Shown: in pieces, positions 27,381-39,818 of the stretch
Layout: each line of letters begins with the position of its first letter
Numbering within the stretch: the first letter of the stretch is position 1
DNA from: Thermotoga sp. Mc24
GTDB lineage: Bacteria; Thermotogota; Thermotogae; Thermotogales; Thermotogaceae
Direction: 5' to 3'
Length of the DNA stretch: 64,000 nt
Assembly (NCBI RefSeq): GCF_000784835.1
Contig: NZ_JSFH01000007.1
Coordinates: forward strand, 62,001 to 126,000
Notes under the pieces: model-generated
What the model was told of the DNA's origin: nothing
The model's database searches: none
Seen by the model: the letters and a program-made list of their open reading frames with translations, nothing else
Program-made: the position numbers and the translations under genes

Positions 27381-29288
27381 TCAGAGCATCTCTTTAAGTC
27401 TGTAGATTATTCCTTCTTTATCCAGACCGTACAGTTTGTAGAGCATTTCGTAGCTACCGGACACGGCGAACTCTGGGACACCTGCTCTCACGTACTTCTT
27501 TGGGAGAATACCGTTTTCAAGAAGGACGGTTCCAAGGTAACTTCCGAGCCCTGTGAAAACGTTGTGATCTTCCACAACGAGAACGGGTTTTCCATTGACC
27601 ATCTTCAGGGTTTCTATATCGAGGTCCACCGGACAGGAGACGTTCAGAACGGTTACGTTCACTCCTTCTTTCTTGAGTTCATCTGCGGCACTCACAGCTT
27701 CGCAGAGTGTGGAACCGTAGGTGATGATCACCGCATCGTCACCTTTTCTAACGACATCGATCTTTCCATATTCGAAGGTGTAACCCTCTCCGAAGAAGGG
27801 TTTCCCGTTTTCATCGAGGATGATGGGAAGATTGGATCTTCCCATGGCGATCACGAAGTTCCCGTATTCCTTCGCAGCGTACCTCACAGCTCTGTCTGTC
27901 TGGTTGGGGTCACCGGGAACGATCACTTTGAAGCCATACCAGTTCATCGGCCCCGAAACGTAGTCGAGTCCATGGTGAGTCTTTCCGTCCTCTCCCACGT
28001 TGAGTCCACAGTGCGTGACAACGACTTTGAGATTCGTTCCGTTGATGGCGTTCAGCCTGTGCTGGTTGTAGGTTTCGGAAATTCCAAAAACACCGAAGTC
28101 GGCGAAAAACGTGATCACGCCCTCCGCGGAGAGTGCCCCCGCCATGGCAGCAGCGTTGTGTTCCTGAACACCCACTTCCAGGAGTTTCTCAGGGAACTCT
28201 TTGTCGAGCAAATCGAGTTTGACCGATCCCTTCAGGTCGCAGTCCACAGCGACGATGGGAGTGGCTTCTGGATTGTTCACGTTCTTCTTCACCAGATCCA
28301 GAAGGGCTTTTCCGAATGCGCTTCTGTTGTCGGTAGATGAGGTGTAGGTGATGGGTTCTCCCGTGTCGATCTTGATCGGATAAGTCTTGTAAACCTTCCT
28401 GTGTTTTTCCGCTGGAAGCTGTTTTCTTTTTTCGATGTACACATCCACGTCGTTTTCAATTCCGAGTTCCGCAAGGGCTTTTTCGAGTTCTTCTCTGTTC
28501 AGAGGTTTCCCGTGGTATTTCACCTCGTTTTCCATGAAGGAAACACCTTTTCCCATGACAGTTTTGGCGAGAATGGCAACGGGATTCAATTCGTCTTCTA
28601 TTGCTTCTTTCAGTGCGAGGTAGATTTGTTCGTAGTCGTGCCCGTCGATTTCGATGACTCTCCAGCCGTCCGCTAAGTAGTTTTCCTTTATGTTCACGGG
28701 CATGACGTCTCTGGCACGGCCACTGATCTGGGCGTCGTTGTAGTCGATGATCACCGTGAGATTCGTGACACCGTACTTTTTCGCCACTCTTCTTGCCTCC
28801 GCTACCTGTCCTTTTGCCTGTTCCGCGTCGCTCATGAAAACAAAGACGTGGTAGTCGTTTCCTGTGAACCTGGATGCGAGGGCAAAACCGAGTCCGGCTG
28901 AAAGACCCTGACCGAGGTTTCCGGTTGACCAGTCGATGATACCAACACCTCGGGTCACATGCCCTTCAAAAACAGAAGCGTGATGTCTGAACCCTGTGAG
29001 GACTTCTTCGAGATCGACAAACCCTAAACGAGCCATAGCTGCGTAAACACCTGGAGAGGTATGACCGTGACTGATCACGACTCTGTCTCTTGCGGGATCA
29101 TCGACGGGTTTGAGTTTTGCGTACTTGAAGACGGTAAGATAAAGATCGATCGAAGACATGGACCCTCCAGGATGGCCTGAGTTAGCTATGTAGGTCATTT
29201 TCAGTATGTCACCGCGGCAGAGTCTTCCGAGTTCTTTCAACTCTTTGAGTTCACTTTCTGGAAGTTTCTCATAGGGAAACCTTTCCAT
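27381..29288 (-). CDS. tkt: Transketolase (full length)
   Basis: 635 residues in one chain: N-terminal TPP domain (NSGHPGGSMSSIDLYL, ISHGHTSPGVYAAMA, STGNLGQGLSAGLGFAL), Pyr domain (VGVQEHNAAAMAGALS, HCGLNVGEDGKTHHGLD) and C-terminal domain. Moves two-carbon units between pentose-phosphate sugars. Odd: the usual GDG metal/TPP motif is FMSDAEQAKGQ at 151-161, with the first Gly replaced by Ser and the second by Ala while the Asp is kept. Divergent from uvrB; strong GGGAGGTGA site. Confidence 0.93.
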   Translation of the reverse strand: MERFPYEKLPESELKELKELGRLCRGDILKMTYIANSGHPGGSMSSIDLYLTVFKYAKLKPVDDPARDRVVISHGHTSPGVYAAMARLGFVDLEEVLTGFRHHASVFEGHVTRGVGIIDWSTGNLGQGLSAGLGFALASRFTGNDYHVFVFMSDAEQAKGQVAEARRVAKKYGVTNLTVIIDYNDAQISGRARDVMPVNIKENYLADGWRVIEIDGHDYEQIYLALKEAIEDELNPVAILAKTVMGKGVSFMENEVKYHGKPLNREELEKALAELGIENDVDVYIEKRKQLPAEKHRKVYKTYPIKIDTGEPITYTSSTDNRSAFGKALLDLVKKNVNNPEATPIVAVDCDLKGSVKLDLLDKEFPEKLLEVGVQEHNAAAMAGALSAEGVITFFADFGVFGISETYNQHRLNAINGTNLKVVVTHCGLNVGEDGKTHHGLDYVSGPMNWYGFKVIVPGDPNQTDRAVRYAAKEYGNFVIAMGRSNLPIILDENGKPFFGEGYTFEYGKIDVVRKGDDAVIITYGSTLCEAVSAADELKKEGVNVTVLNVSCPVDLDIETLKMVNGKPVLVVEDHNVFTGLGSYLGTVLLENGILPKKYVRAGVPEFAVSGSYEMLYKLYGLDKEGIIYRLKEML

Positions 29289-29404
29289 CGTTAAACTTCA
29301 CCTCCCACAACTGGGTCATAATATTGATCAAGAGATAGTTTTACCTGTCCTTTGAGATTCTACCATTATAGATATGTTAAAAAGTTTTCCAGGAGGAAAA
29401 AATT

Positions 29405-31399
29405 GTGTTCAAGCTGGTGAGTGAATTTAAGCCAACGGGTGATCAGCCACAGGCCATAGAAAAACTTGTGGAAGGTTTGAACAGGGGAATGAGGTTTCAA
29501 ACACTCCTTGGTGTTACGGGGAGTGGAAAGACTTTCACCATGGCCAACGTGATAGCGCGTGTAAACAGACCCGCCCTTGTGATCTCGCCAAACAAGACGC
29601 TTGCCGCCCAGCTGTATCAGGAGTTCAAAACGTTCTTTCCGGAAAATCGAGTGGAGTTCTTCATAAGTTACTACGATTACTATCAGCCAGAGGCCTACAT
29701 TCCAACGAAGGATCTTTACATAGAGAAGAACGCCGACATCAACGATGTGATCGTGCGAATGAGAATGTCCACGTTGAAATCTGTGAGAACTCGCCGCGAT
29801 GTGGTGGTAGTTGCCAGTGTTTCGTGTATTTACGCCACGGGGGATCCGAACGATTTCGACAGGATGAACATAAATCTCGCCGTTGGAGATAGAATAGACG
29901 TTATGGAACTCGCGGAAAGACTGGCAAGGATAGGCTATCAGAGAACGGAGGATGTGTCTCTTTCTGGATGCTTCAGACTGAGAGGAGACACGGTGGAGAT
30001 CTACCCGACGTATCAGGATGAGGGAATCAGGATCGAATTTTTCGGGGACGAAGTGGATTCGATAGCGTTGATAGACAGATTCAATCGCAATACGTTGGAG
30101 CGTCTCGACAAGATCATCATCTATCCTGCCGTTGAATTTGTCACAACGGAGGAGAAACTCAAAAGGGCCGTCGAATCAATAGAAGAGGAGCTTAACGAAA
30201 GACTCTCGGAGCTCAAAAAACAGGGAAAGATTCTCGAGTACGAACGCTTGAAGCAGAGAACTCTGAACGACATAGAGTTACTGGAGACCATGGGATACTG
30301 CCCGGGGATAGAGAACTACTCCAGGCACTTCGATGGAAGAAAACCTGGAGAGCCTCCGTACACACTTCTCGATTATTTCGATGAAGACTTCATCGTGTTC
30401 ATAGACGAATCACACATCACGGTTCCTCAACTCAGGGCCATGTACAACGGAGACAGATCCAGGAAGAAAAATCTGGTCGAATACGGTTTTCGCCTGCCTT
30501 CCGCTTACGACAACAGACCACTGACTTTTGAAGAATTTTTGAAAAAAACAGGCCAGATCATCTTCGTTTCCGCTACACCGGGGGATTTTGAACTTTCGAT
30601 CTCTGAACAGGTTGTCGAGCAGATCATTAGGCCCACCGGACTCGTGGATCCGGAGGTGGAGGTACGTCCCACCGCGGGACAGGTGGACGATCTTGTGAAC
30701 GAGATCGTGAAAGTGAAAGAGAGAGGGGAGAGGGCCCTCGTTACGGTGCTCACCAAAAAAACGGCAGAGCTCTTGAGCGAGCATCTGACGGAGCTTGGTA
30801 TAAGATCGCTCTATCTTCACTCCGAACTGGACGCCATAGAGAGGGTCGAAGTCTTGAAGAAACTGCGACGAGGAGACGTGGACGTGGTCGTTGGTGTGAA
30901 CCTTTTGAGGGAGGGTCTCGATCTTCCCGAGGTGTCACTGGTGGCGATCATGGATGCGGACGTGGAGGGCTTTCTGCGGTCTGAAACAACGCTCATCCAG
31001 ATCATAGGAAGAACTGCAAGGAACGTCAACGGAAAGGTCATCATGTACGCCGACAGGATAACAAACGCGATGAAAAGAGCCATTGAAGAAACGAACAGAA
31101 GAAGGAGGATTCAGCTCGAGTACAACAGAAAACACGGTATCACTCCACGTTCTGTGATAAAGCCTCTGGAGATAGAAGTATTCGAGCAGTTCATGGTGAA
31201 AGAGGAACCAGAGAGGTACGGAGACACCGTGAAGAACATCTTTGAGATGAAGAAAACGCTCTCGCCGGAGGAATACATGGCCATTCTCGAAGAGGAAATG
31301 TATCGAGCTGCGAGCGAGCTCAGGTACGAAGACGCAGCAGCCTTGAGAGATGAGCTGTTCAGAGTCAAAGAAGAGATAAAAAAGGAAAAGGGGCTTTGA
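29405..31399 (+). CDS. uvrB: Excinuclease ABC subunit B
   Basis: 664 residues; damage-verifying helicase of nucleotide excision repair. Seen: Walker A GVTGSGKT (36-43), beta-hairpin region [16 protein letters not shown] box ([19 protein letters not shown]), helicase motif [26 protein letters not shown], and the C-terminal UVR coiled coil ([20 protein letters not shown]) for UvrC. GTG start at 29405 follows AGGAGGAAAA. Monocistronic with its own terminator. Confidence 0.98.
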   Translation: MFKLVSEFKPTGDQPQAIEKLVEGLNRGMRFQTLLGVTGSGKTFTMANVIARVNRPALVISPNKTLAAQLYQEFKTFFPENRVEFFISYYDYYQPEAYIPTKDLYIEKNADINDVIVRMRMSTLKSVRTRRDVVVVASVSCIYATGDPNDFDRMNINLAVGDRIDVMELAERLARIGYQRTEDVSLSGCFRLRGDTVEIYPTYQDEGIRIEFFGDEVDSIALIDRFNRNTLERLDKIIIYPAVEFVTTEEKLKRAVESIEEELNERLSELKKQGKILEYERLKQRTLNDIELLETMGYCPGIENYSRHFDGRKPGEPPYTLLDYFDEDFIVFIDESHITVPQLRAMYNGDRSRKKNLVEYGFRLPSAYDNRPLTFEEFLKKTGQIIFVSATPGDFELSISEQVVEQIIRPTGLVDPEVEVRPTAGQVDDLVNEIVKVKERGERALVTVLTKKTAELLSEHLTELGIRSLYLHSELDAIERVEVLKKLRRGDVDVVVGVNLLREGLDLPEVSLVAIMDADVEGFLRSETTLIQIIGRTARNVNGKVIMYADRITNAMKRAIEETNRRRRIQLEYNRKHGITPRSVIKPLEIEVFEQFMVKEEPERYGDTVKNIFEMKKTLSPEEYMAILEEEMYRAASELRYEDAAALRDELFRVKEEIKKEKGL

Positions 31400-31410
31400 G
31401 CCCCTTTTTT
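31386..31410 (+). terminator. Terminator of uvrB
   Basis: 10-bp stem AAAAGGGGCT / AGCCCCTTTT with loop TTG, then TT and C; it overlaps the last uvrB codons. Confidence 0.9.
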
Positions 31411-31415
31411 CTTTC

Positions 31416-31493
31416 TGGCGGGGACGACGGGATTTGAACCCGCGACCACCGGTGTGACAGACCGGCATGCTAACCAGGCTGCACCACGTCCCC
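31416..31493 (-). tRNA. tRNA-Asp (anticodon GUC)
   Basis: Minus strand cloverleaf: acceptor GGGGACG/CGTCCCC, anticodon loop CTGTCAC on stem CCGGT/ACCGG, T-arm GCGGG TTCAAAT CCCGT, encoded CCA. Confidence 0.95.
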
Positions 31494-31506
31494 TGAACCG
31501 AATACT

Positions 31507-31535
31507 ATTTTCTCAGAAAAGTCACGGGTTGTCAA
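31507..31535 (-). promoter_or_regulatory. Possible promoter of tRNA-Asp
   Basis: Minus strand perfect TTGACA overlapping the korC stop codon, 17-base spacer, weak GAAAAT. Confidence 0.4.
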
Positions 31536-32092
31536 GAGGATTTGTGGTACAAACTACCGATGAACTCCCTGCCTTTTTTTATAGCGATCAGATCGATTTT
31601 GAGGAGATCTTCCCTGGTTTTTGAAAGTTTTTCCCTGAGCGCTTCTTCCGCGGCCTCAAAGCTCACCACTCCCGTTAATTCCAGAAAAGCTCCGAGCATC
31701 ACCATGTTCGCGGCTTTCACGTTTCCCGCTTCTTCCGCTATTTCGTTCGCTGGTATTTCGATCGTTTCTATATCGCCCCTGTCTATGATCTGTTCAACAA
31801 CAGAAGAATTGACCAGAAGCAAGCCCCCGGACCTGAGTTTTGCTCCGAATTTCATCATGGAGGGAAAGTTCATTGCTATCACTTCCGTGGGATGATCAAC
31901 CACGGGGGAAGTGATTGGCTTTTCATCAACGATCACGGTGCAGTTGGCGGTGCCTCCTCTCATTTCGGGACCGTACGAAGGAAGCCAGGTAGCGTTTTTT
32001 CCTTCTATAACAGCAGCCGCAGCAATTATCTGTCCTGTGAGCATGATTCCCTGACCACCAAAACCGGCTATTATTATCGCGTGATATGCCAT
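31532..32092 (-). CDS. 2-oxoacid:ferredoxin oxidoreductase, gamma subunit
   Basis: 186 residues; CoA-binding/gamma domain of the pyruvate/2-oxoacid:ferredoxin oxidoreductase family. Seen: IIIAGFGGQGIMLTGQIIA, LPSYGPEMRGGTANC and SPVVDHPTEVIAMN, all typical of KorC/VorC. Last gene of the operon; one base after the beta subunit stop. Confidence 0.94.
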   Translation of the reverse strand: MAYHAIIIAGFGGQGIMLTGQIIAAAAVIEGKNATWLPSYGPEMRGGTANCTVIVDEKPITSPVVDHPTEVIAMNFPSMMKFGAKLRSGGLLLVNSSVVEQIIDRGDIETIEIPANEIAEEAGNVKAANMVMLGAFLELTGVVSFEAAEEALREKLSKTREDLLKIDLIAIKKGREFIGSLYHKSS

Positions 32093-32093
32093 A

Positions 32094-32837
32094 TCAATCG
32101 CCTACCTTGTCAACAAAAACCTTCGGGGGGAATTCCTTTACCATGTTCTCCAGAAGCCAGTTTTGAGCTTCCACTGGACTCATCCCCCAGTTGGTGGGGC
32201 AGGTGCTGAGCACTTCCACCATTCCGAATCCCAGACCCTTTATCTGTGCGAGGAAAGCTTTCTTTATGGCTTTCTTTGTGTTCAAAATATCCTTTGTGGT
32301 ACTCACAGTTGTACGTTCAAGGTAAGCAACTCCACCGATCGTACTCAGAGCTTCGGAAACGTGAAGAGGATACCCATCGTTCGCTGCGGTTCTGCCGTAT
32401 GGAGTCGTGGTGGTTTTCTGTCCCAGAAGGGTGGTGGGGGCCATTTGTCCACCCGTCATACCGTACACCGCGTTGTTGACAAATATCGTTGTCAGTTTTT
32501 CTCCACGGTTCGCCGCGTGAATCGTCTCTGCGATACCGATGGCCGCGAGATCCCCGTCTCCCTGGTAGGTGAAGACTATCCTGTCTGGAAGTGCTCTCTT
32601 TATACCAGTTGCCACTGCGAGTGCTCTTCCGTGTGGAGCAACCGTTCCGTCTACCTCGAAAAACTCGTAAGCGAAGACTGAGCATCCGACGGGGGCTACC
32701 ATTATAGTTTTTTCCTGGATGTCCAACTCGTCTATCACTTCTGCTATCAGCCTGTGTATTATTCCGTGGTGGCATCCTGGACAGTAAGTGAATTCTCTAT
32801 CACTCAAGGCTTTCGGTCTTTTGAATATCACTTCCAT
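32094..32837 (-). CDS. 2-oxoacid:ferredoxin oxidoreductase, beta (TPP) subunit
   Basis: 247 residues. Begins with [15 protein letters not shown], a cluster/TPP region typical of beta subunits, then [14 protein letters not shown] and the thiamine-diphosphate motif [36 protein letters not shown] at 32837 follows AAGGAGGTGAG and overlaps the alpha stop by 10 nt. Substrate (2-oxoglutarate, branched-chain 2-oxoacid) is not decided by the sequence. Confidence 0.94.
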   Translation of the reverse strand: MEVIFKRPKALSDREFTYCPGCHHGIIHRLIAEVIDELDIQEKTIMVAPVGCSVFAYEFFEVDGTVAPHGRALAVATGIKRALPDRIVFTYQGDGDLAAIGIAETIHAANRGEKLTTIFVNNAVYGMTGGQMAPTTLLGQKTTTTPYGRTAANDGYPLHVSEALSTIGGVAYLERTTVSTTKDILNTKKAIKKAFLAQIKGLGFGMVEVLSTCPTNWGMSPVEAQNWLLENMVKEFPPKVFVDKVGD

Positions 32838-33889
32838 TTTCTCACCTCCTTGAAGGCAGACAGTATTTCTTCGGGTGTCGGAACAAATCCTCCCATGCGT
32901 CCGTAGAAGTGTACCGGCACCTTTCCCTCCACCGAAATCTGAACGTCTTCGACCATCTGTCCAGAGCTCATTTCCACAACGAAGATGAGTTTTACTTTTT
33001 CGGCCAGTTCTTTGAGCCTTTTTTTCGGGAAGGGCCAGAGTGTCACAGGTCTGAACAGACCAACCGGTATACCTTCTTCTCTCAGAGAGTCCACAACACT
33101 CTTGAGGATTCTTCCCATCGTACCGTAGCCGACCATCAGGTATTCTGCACCGTCCACCTTGTACTCTTCCCATCGCTGCTCTGACGCTTCTATCAGTCTG
33201 TACTTTTCCTGTAAACGCTTGTTCATTCTCTCAAGACCAACAGGATCTATGTTGAAAGCGGCTATTCTGTGCGGCTCTCTATTTCTGGCACCCCGAAGCG
33301 CCCAATCTGAATGATCTGGAAGAGTGGACAGATCTCTCATCTTCAGCAACTCAACGGGTTCCATCATCTGACCAATCATTCCATCCGCCAGTATGAGAAC
33401 GGGGTTTCTGTATCTGTCAGCGAGATCAAAGGCCAGCTGGGTCAGATCCACGGCTTCCTGAAGTGTTGATGGTGCGAGAACGATCAGTCTGTAATCTCCG
33501 TGACCTCCTCCTTTCACCGCTTGAAAGTAATCACCCTGCGAAGGCTGGATATTTCCAAGCCCGGGACCTCCACGTACCACGTCGACAAAAACGCAGGGAA
33601 GTTCTGCACCTGCAATGTAGGAGATCCCTTCCTGCATCAGGCTGAAACCAGGAGACGATGTCGACGTCATGGCACGTTTTCCGGTGCAAGCGGCTCCATA
33701 AACCATGTTGACCGTTGCTATTTCACTTTCGGTCTGAAGGAAAACGCCTCCCACTTCAGGAAGTCTTCTCGCCATGTATTCTGCTATCTCGCTCTGGGGA
33801 GTGATTGGATAAGCAAAATACAATCTACAACCCGCTCTTATCGCAGATTCTGCTATCGCTTCGTTTCCTTTCATCATGAGTTTTTTCAT
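32828..33889 (-). CDS. 2-oxoacid:ferredoxin oxidoreductase, alpha subunit
   Basis: 353 residues. Seen: [73 protein letters not shown] with catalytic-type Glu, and [25 protein letters not shown]. This is the pyrimidine-binding alpha subunit of VOR/KOR-type enzymes. ATG at 33889 is preferred (GAGGAG nine bases upstream); the GTG at 33898 is part of that region. Confidence 0.94.
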   Translation of the reverse strand: MKKLMMKGNEAIAESAIRAGCRLYFAYPITPQSEIAEYMARRLPEVGGVFLQTESEIATVNMVYGAACTGKRAMTSTSSPGFSLMQEGISYIAGAELPCVFVDVVRGGPGLGNIQPSQGDYFQAVKGGGHGDYRLIVLAPSTLQEAVDLTQLAFDLADRYRNPVLILADGMIGQMMEPVELLKMRDLSTLPDHSDWALRGARNREPHRIAAFNIDPVGLERMNKRLQEKYRLIEASEQRWEEYKVDGAEYLMVGYGTMGRILKSVVDSLREEGIPVGLFRPVTLWPFPKKRLKELAEKVKLIFVVEMSSGQMVEDVQISVEGKVPVHFYGRMGGFVPTPEEILSAFKEVRKWK

Positions 33890-33901
33890 AAGCACCACTC
33901 C

Positions 33902-34135
33902 TCAAACCTTCACGTTGACTTTCTTCTGAACCTCTCTGAAAACGGTTATACAAACATCCGGACAAGTGAGATAGCAGAATCCGCAGGCTATACATCCATT
34001 TCCTTTGTACACCGCAGGATGATAGCCTTTCGAATTGTACCTGTGGGAAAACTCGATCACCTTTGCAGGGCACACGGAGATGCACAGGCCACAACCCTTG
34101 CATCTTTCTGAATCGATCGTTATGTAGCCTCTCAT
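33902..34135 (-). CDS. 2-oxoacid:ferredoxin oxidoreductase, delta (2[4Fe-4S]) subunit
   Basis: 77 residues with two cluster motifs: CKGCGLCISVCP and CIACGFCYLTCP. Transfers electrons from the TPP site to soluble ferredoxin. Between the P-loop ATPase gene and the alpha subunit. Confidence 0.95.
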   Translation of the reverse strand: MRGYITIDSERCKGCGLCISVCPAKVIEFSHRYNSKGYHPAVYKGNGCIACGFCYLTCPDVCITVFREVQKKVNVKV

Positions 34136-34139
34136 ATTC

Positions 34140-36768
<2,629 letters not shown>

Positions 36769-36772
<4 letters not shown>

Positions 36773-37842
36773 TCGATCACACTCCGATAGTCCTTCGCTT
36801 TTTCTTCTCCTCTGAGAACTCTCAAAACGCCGAGTGCGAGGGCTTCCATTTCCAGCTCTCCCGGGATTACCTCTATTCTTCCGAACTTTTCGATGTAATC
36901 TGTGATCATCCGGACGAATCTGTTTTCGTGGGCCATGCCACCCGTTATTACTATGGCGTCGGGTTTTTCTCCAAGAACTGCACACATCCCACCAATTTCT
37001 TTTGCTGTCTGATAGGCCATGGCTTCGACGACCAGTTTCGATTTCCTCGAGGATTCCATACTATCGAGGGCTTTTCTGAGGTCCCTTGTTCCAAGGTATG
37101 CCAGGAGTCCTCCTTTTCTGGTGAATTCTTCTTTCAGTTCGGTGGCCGAGTGTTTGTAGGAGTAGGCCGTTTTCACAACGTCCCCAACGGGCAGTTCTCC
37201 CGTTCGCTCCACACTGAAAGGTCCTTCGTCGTTCGCATTGTTCACATCTATAATCTTTCCGTTTCTACAGGCACAAACAGAGATTCCGCTTCCAAGATGT
37301 GCCACTACGATCTTCACTTCTTCCGGTGTTTTGCCCATTTTCTCAGAAACTTTTCTCAGTACCGCTTTGATGTTCAGGGCGTGGGAGTAGCTTTTTCTTT
37401 CGATCTCAGGAATACCCGAGAAACGCGCCTCATCGCACAACTCATCTACCGAGACTGGATCCACTATAAAACAAGGTATTCCGTGGGGTTTTCCCAGTTT
37501 GTAGCCGATTACAGCTGCCAGATTGGATACATGATCAACGGGAGAACGATTGATGAGGTAATCCACCATGTATTCGTCGACAACATAAGTTCCCCCCGGA
37601 ACCGGCTCGAGTACTCCTCCTCTGGCAGCGATCGCACTGAAATCTTCTATTCTGTAACCGACCTCGTCTATGAAGTCTTCCACCGCCTTTCTTCTCGAAG
37701 GTTCCTGATCAATCGACTTTTTGAACTTTTTCAGTTCTTCAGCGCTATGAGTGAGGTTCTTTTCAGCGATCTTTTTTTCATCTTCAAACACAGCTACCTT
37801 CGTGGAGGATGAACCGGGGTTTATCACGAGGATTCTGTACAT
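36769..37842 (-). CDS. buk: Butyrate kinase (first copy)
   Basis: 357 residues, same family as the gene at 34756 and clearly paralogous: ILVINPGSSSTKVAVFEDE, ARGGVLEPVPGGTYVVDE, IVVAHLGSGISVCACRNGK, VITGGMAHENRF. ATG follows AAGAGGTGAT. First gene of the buk-ptb-buk2-ATPase-oxidoreductase operon, with a promoter and operator at 37882-37930. Confidence 0.95.
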
Positions 37843-37881
37843 CCGATCACCTCTTGTGTTGACAAAAGATTACACGAAATT

Positions 37882-37899
37882 TTATGGAATGTTCCATAA
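37882..37899. promoter_or_regulatory. Palindromic operator upstream of buk
   Basis: TTATGGAA TG TTCCATAA, a perfect 8-2-8 palindrome placed at the predicted transcription start, directly after the -10 at 37902-37907. It is not the Rex pattern (TTGTnA...TnACAA). The repressor is unknown. Confidence 0.75.
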
Positions 37900-37901
37900 G
37901 A

Positions 37902-37930
37902 ATATTACCATACAGAAACATCAAGATCAA
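37902..37930 (-). promoter_or_regulatory. Promoter of the buk-ptb-oxidoreductase operon
   Basis: Minus strand TTGATC, 17-base spacer, TAATAT. Confidence 0.6.
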
Positions 37931-37955
37931 AATTTGTCAACATTTTGAGAGAAGA

Positions 37956-37981
37956 AGAAAAACGGGCCCATTACGGGCCCG
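37956..37981 (-). terminator. Terminator of the coiled-coil secreted protein gene
   Basis: Minus strand stem CGGGCCC / GGGCCCG with a 5-nt loop followed by TTTTTC, 21 bases after the stop codon at 38003. Confidence 0.88.
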
Positions 37982-38002
37982 CCGGGATGTGGGGAAAGAG
38001 AG

Positions 38003-38626
38003 TTACTCCTGAACCATTTCTTCCAGCACTTCAAAGCCTTCGTCGGTGAGGAGAACAAAGAGCATTCTTCCGTCGCCTCTGAAATTTCTGTACTGATCCA
38101 CGGTGATAATGTCGTCCACCTTGTCAACGAAGTCTCTGTAGATGTCCTGAACTTCATCTCTTAGATCGTCTATCTGGTCTTTCAGGTCTTCCGCTGTCTC
38201 TGTGTCTCTTTTTACGAGAGCGTTGTAGTACTCTTCATGGAGCTGTAAGAACTTTTCTTTCAGGGAATCGAGTTGTTCTTTTGTTTCTTTCGCGACGTTG
38301 TAGAGTTCCTTCAATTGATCGTCGTTCAGATTCAGATTGTTTAGTGCTTCTGCAATCCTCGTCTTGAGAACGAGTTTCAGCTGTTCTTCGTCTCTGATCT
38401 GGAGCTTGAGACCGTAACCAAAACCTCTTTCGGTTCTCATCTGAGGTGTTCCATACATGAAGGCATCGGGAGTGCAATAAGGATCTCCTTTGTAGCCTGG
38501 GAACTGCTGAGCGTAACCCATGGGCTGTCTTTCAAAAGCCGGTCGTTCTGCGAAACCTCTGTAGCCCGCCGCGAACACACCCAGTGCCACTGTCAGTACG
38601 AGCATCACCACAAGAAACCTTTTCAT
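38003..38626 (-). CDS. Secreted Spy/CpxP-like coiled-coil protein
   Basis: 207 residues. Signal peptide MKRFLVVMLVLTVALGVFAAG with likely cleavage after Ala19/Ala20, then a Gly/Pro/Tyr-rich stretch, then from residue 85 long amphipathic helices with NLNDDQLKELYNVAKETKEQLD, the kind of LTxxQ-like arrangement seen in periplasmic Spy/CpxP chaperones. That assignment is weak and based on pattern. Single gene with AGGAGGTGG site and its own terminator. One Cys only. Confidence 0.75.
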   Translation of the reverse strand: MKRFLVVMLVLTVALGVFAAGYRGFAERPAFERQPMGYAQQFPGYKGDPYCTPDAFMYGTPQMRTERGFGYGLKLQIRDEEQLKLVLKTRIAEALNNLNLNDDQLKELYNVAKETKEQLDSLKEKFLQLHEEYYNALVKRDTETAEDLKDQIDDLRDEVQDIYRDFVDKVDDIITVDQYRNFRGDGRMLFVLLTDEGFEVLEEMVQE

Positions 38627-38704
38627 ACTTCCACCTCCTCTTCAGAGTCTCCAACTTCATCTTAATGTTTCGACCGTGAAAAAAACGTGAAATTTTTTCC
38701 TGGT

Positions 38705-39736
38705 TCAGGAGAATTTTTTGAAGAGTTTTTCGAAGATGTTCAAAGCCTCTTCTATGTCGTTTCTTGAAACGTCTTTGTGGGTTACCAGTCTGATCTCTGT
38801 ATCGGATATGGCGTTCACGAGTACTCCGTTGTTTCTGAGCTCTTCTATAAACTCGTGCGCGCTCACTTTCAGATTGTCGGTCCTCAGAATCACCATGTTG
38901 GTTTCCACATCTTCGGGATTCACGGAGTACCCTATTTCTTTCAACTTCAAGGCGAGAAATCTGGCGTTTTCATGATCTTCCCTCAATCGATCTACCATTT
39001 TTGTCAAGGCGATTATTCCAGCGGCAGCGAGAACACCTGCCTGTCTCATTCCTCCACCGAGCATCTTCCTTGCCTTTCTCGCTCTTTCTATGAAGTCTCT
39101 GTCTCCTACAACCATCGAACCAACGGGAGCGCATAGTCCTTTTGAAAGACAGAACATCACGGAATCGGCGTACCTGGCGTACTCCTTCACGGGAACACCT
39201 GAAGCGATTGAAGCGTTGAAGATCCTCGAACCATCTATGTGGACTTTTATGCCATATTCTTTGGCTATCGTGTAGATCTCTTTTATGTTTTCAAGCGGGA
39301 CCACTCTTCCACCAGAACGGTTGTGTGTATTCTCGATGACTATGAGCGAAGTTCTGGGGAAGTGTATGTTTTTTGGTCTTATGGCTTTTCTCACATCATC
39401 GGGGTCCATGGCTCCATTTTTTCCTGGCACAGTATGGGGCATGACACCGGAGAGAACCGCCATGGCTCCAACCTCGTACCAAAAGATGTGGCTGTCTGCC
39501 TCCAGAATCACTTCATCGCCCCTCTGGGTATGAGCCATTATGCTCACCTGATTTCCCATGGTACCGGAGGGTACAAAGAGAGCCGCTTCCTTTCCAAAGA
39601 TCTCCGCGGCGAGTCTTTCGAGTTCGTTGATGGTTGGATCTTCTCCGTACACGTCGTCTCCTACCTCAGCCTGTGCCATGGCTTTTCTCATCTCTTCTGT
39701 TGGTTTTGTCACGGTGTCAGACCTGAGATCGATCAT
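38705..39736 (-). CDS. ltaA: L-allo-threonine (low-specificity) aldolase
   Basis: 343 residues, PLP fold type I; cleaves threonine/allo-threonine to glycine and acetaldehyde. Seen: [30 protein letters not shown] opening, [22 protein letters not shown] with the cofactor Asp, and [16 protein letters not shown] with the Schiff-base Lys. ATG at 39736 follows GGGAGGTGG. Confidence 0.96.
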   Translation of the reverse strand: MIDLRSDTVTKPTEEMRKAMAQAEVGDDVYGEDPTINELERLAAEIFGKEAALFVPSGTMGNQVSIMAHTQRGDEVILEADSHIFWYEVGAMAVLSGVMPHTVPGKNGAMDPDDVRKAIRPKNIHFPRTSLIVIENTHNRSGGRVVPLENIKEIYTIAKEYGIKVHIDGSRIFNASIASGVPVKEYARYADSVMFCLSKGLCAPVGSMVVGDRDFIERARKARKMLGGGMRQAGVLAAAGIIALTKMVDRLREDHENARFLALKLKEIGYSVNPEDVETNMVILRTDNLKVSAHEFIEELRNNGVLVNAISDTEIRLVTHKDVSRNDIEEALNIFEKLFKKFS

Positions 39737-39760
39737 CTTGCCACCTCCCACACGATTTGA

Positions 39761-39788
39761 TTGAATTTTATCATTATCGAGTTATAAT
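39761..39788 (+). promoter_or_regulatory. Promoter of the aldo/keto reductase gene
   Basis: TTGAAT, 16-base spacer, TATAAT; the AGGAGGTGA site of the gene begins 16 bases later. Confidence 0.75.
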
Positions 39789-39818
39789 AATATTGGACTA
39801 ATTCAGGAGGTGATCAGA

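Larger units (their letters stand above)
37857..37942. repeat. Perfect 10-bp inverted repeat flanking the buk promoter
   Basis: TGTTGACAAA (37857-37866) and TTTGTCAACA (37933-37942) are exact inverted copies 66 bases apart, bracketing the promoter and the 18-bp palindrome. Confidence 0.7.

Noticed and set aside
37882-37899. A Rex (NADH-sensing) site before buk
   Set aside because: The palindrome TTATGGAA/TTCCATAA does not match the TTGTGAA...TTCACAA Rex pattern.
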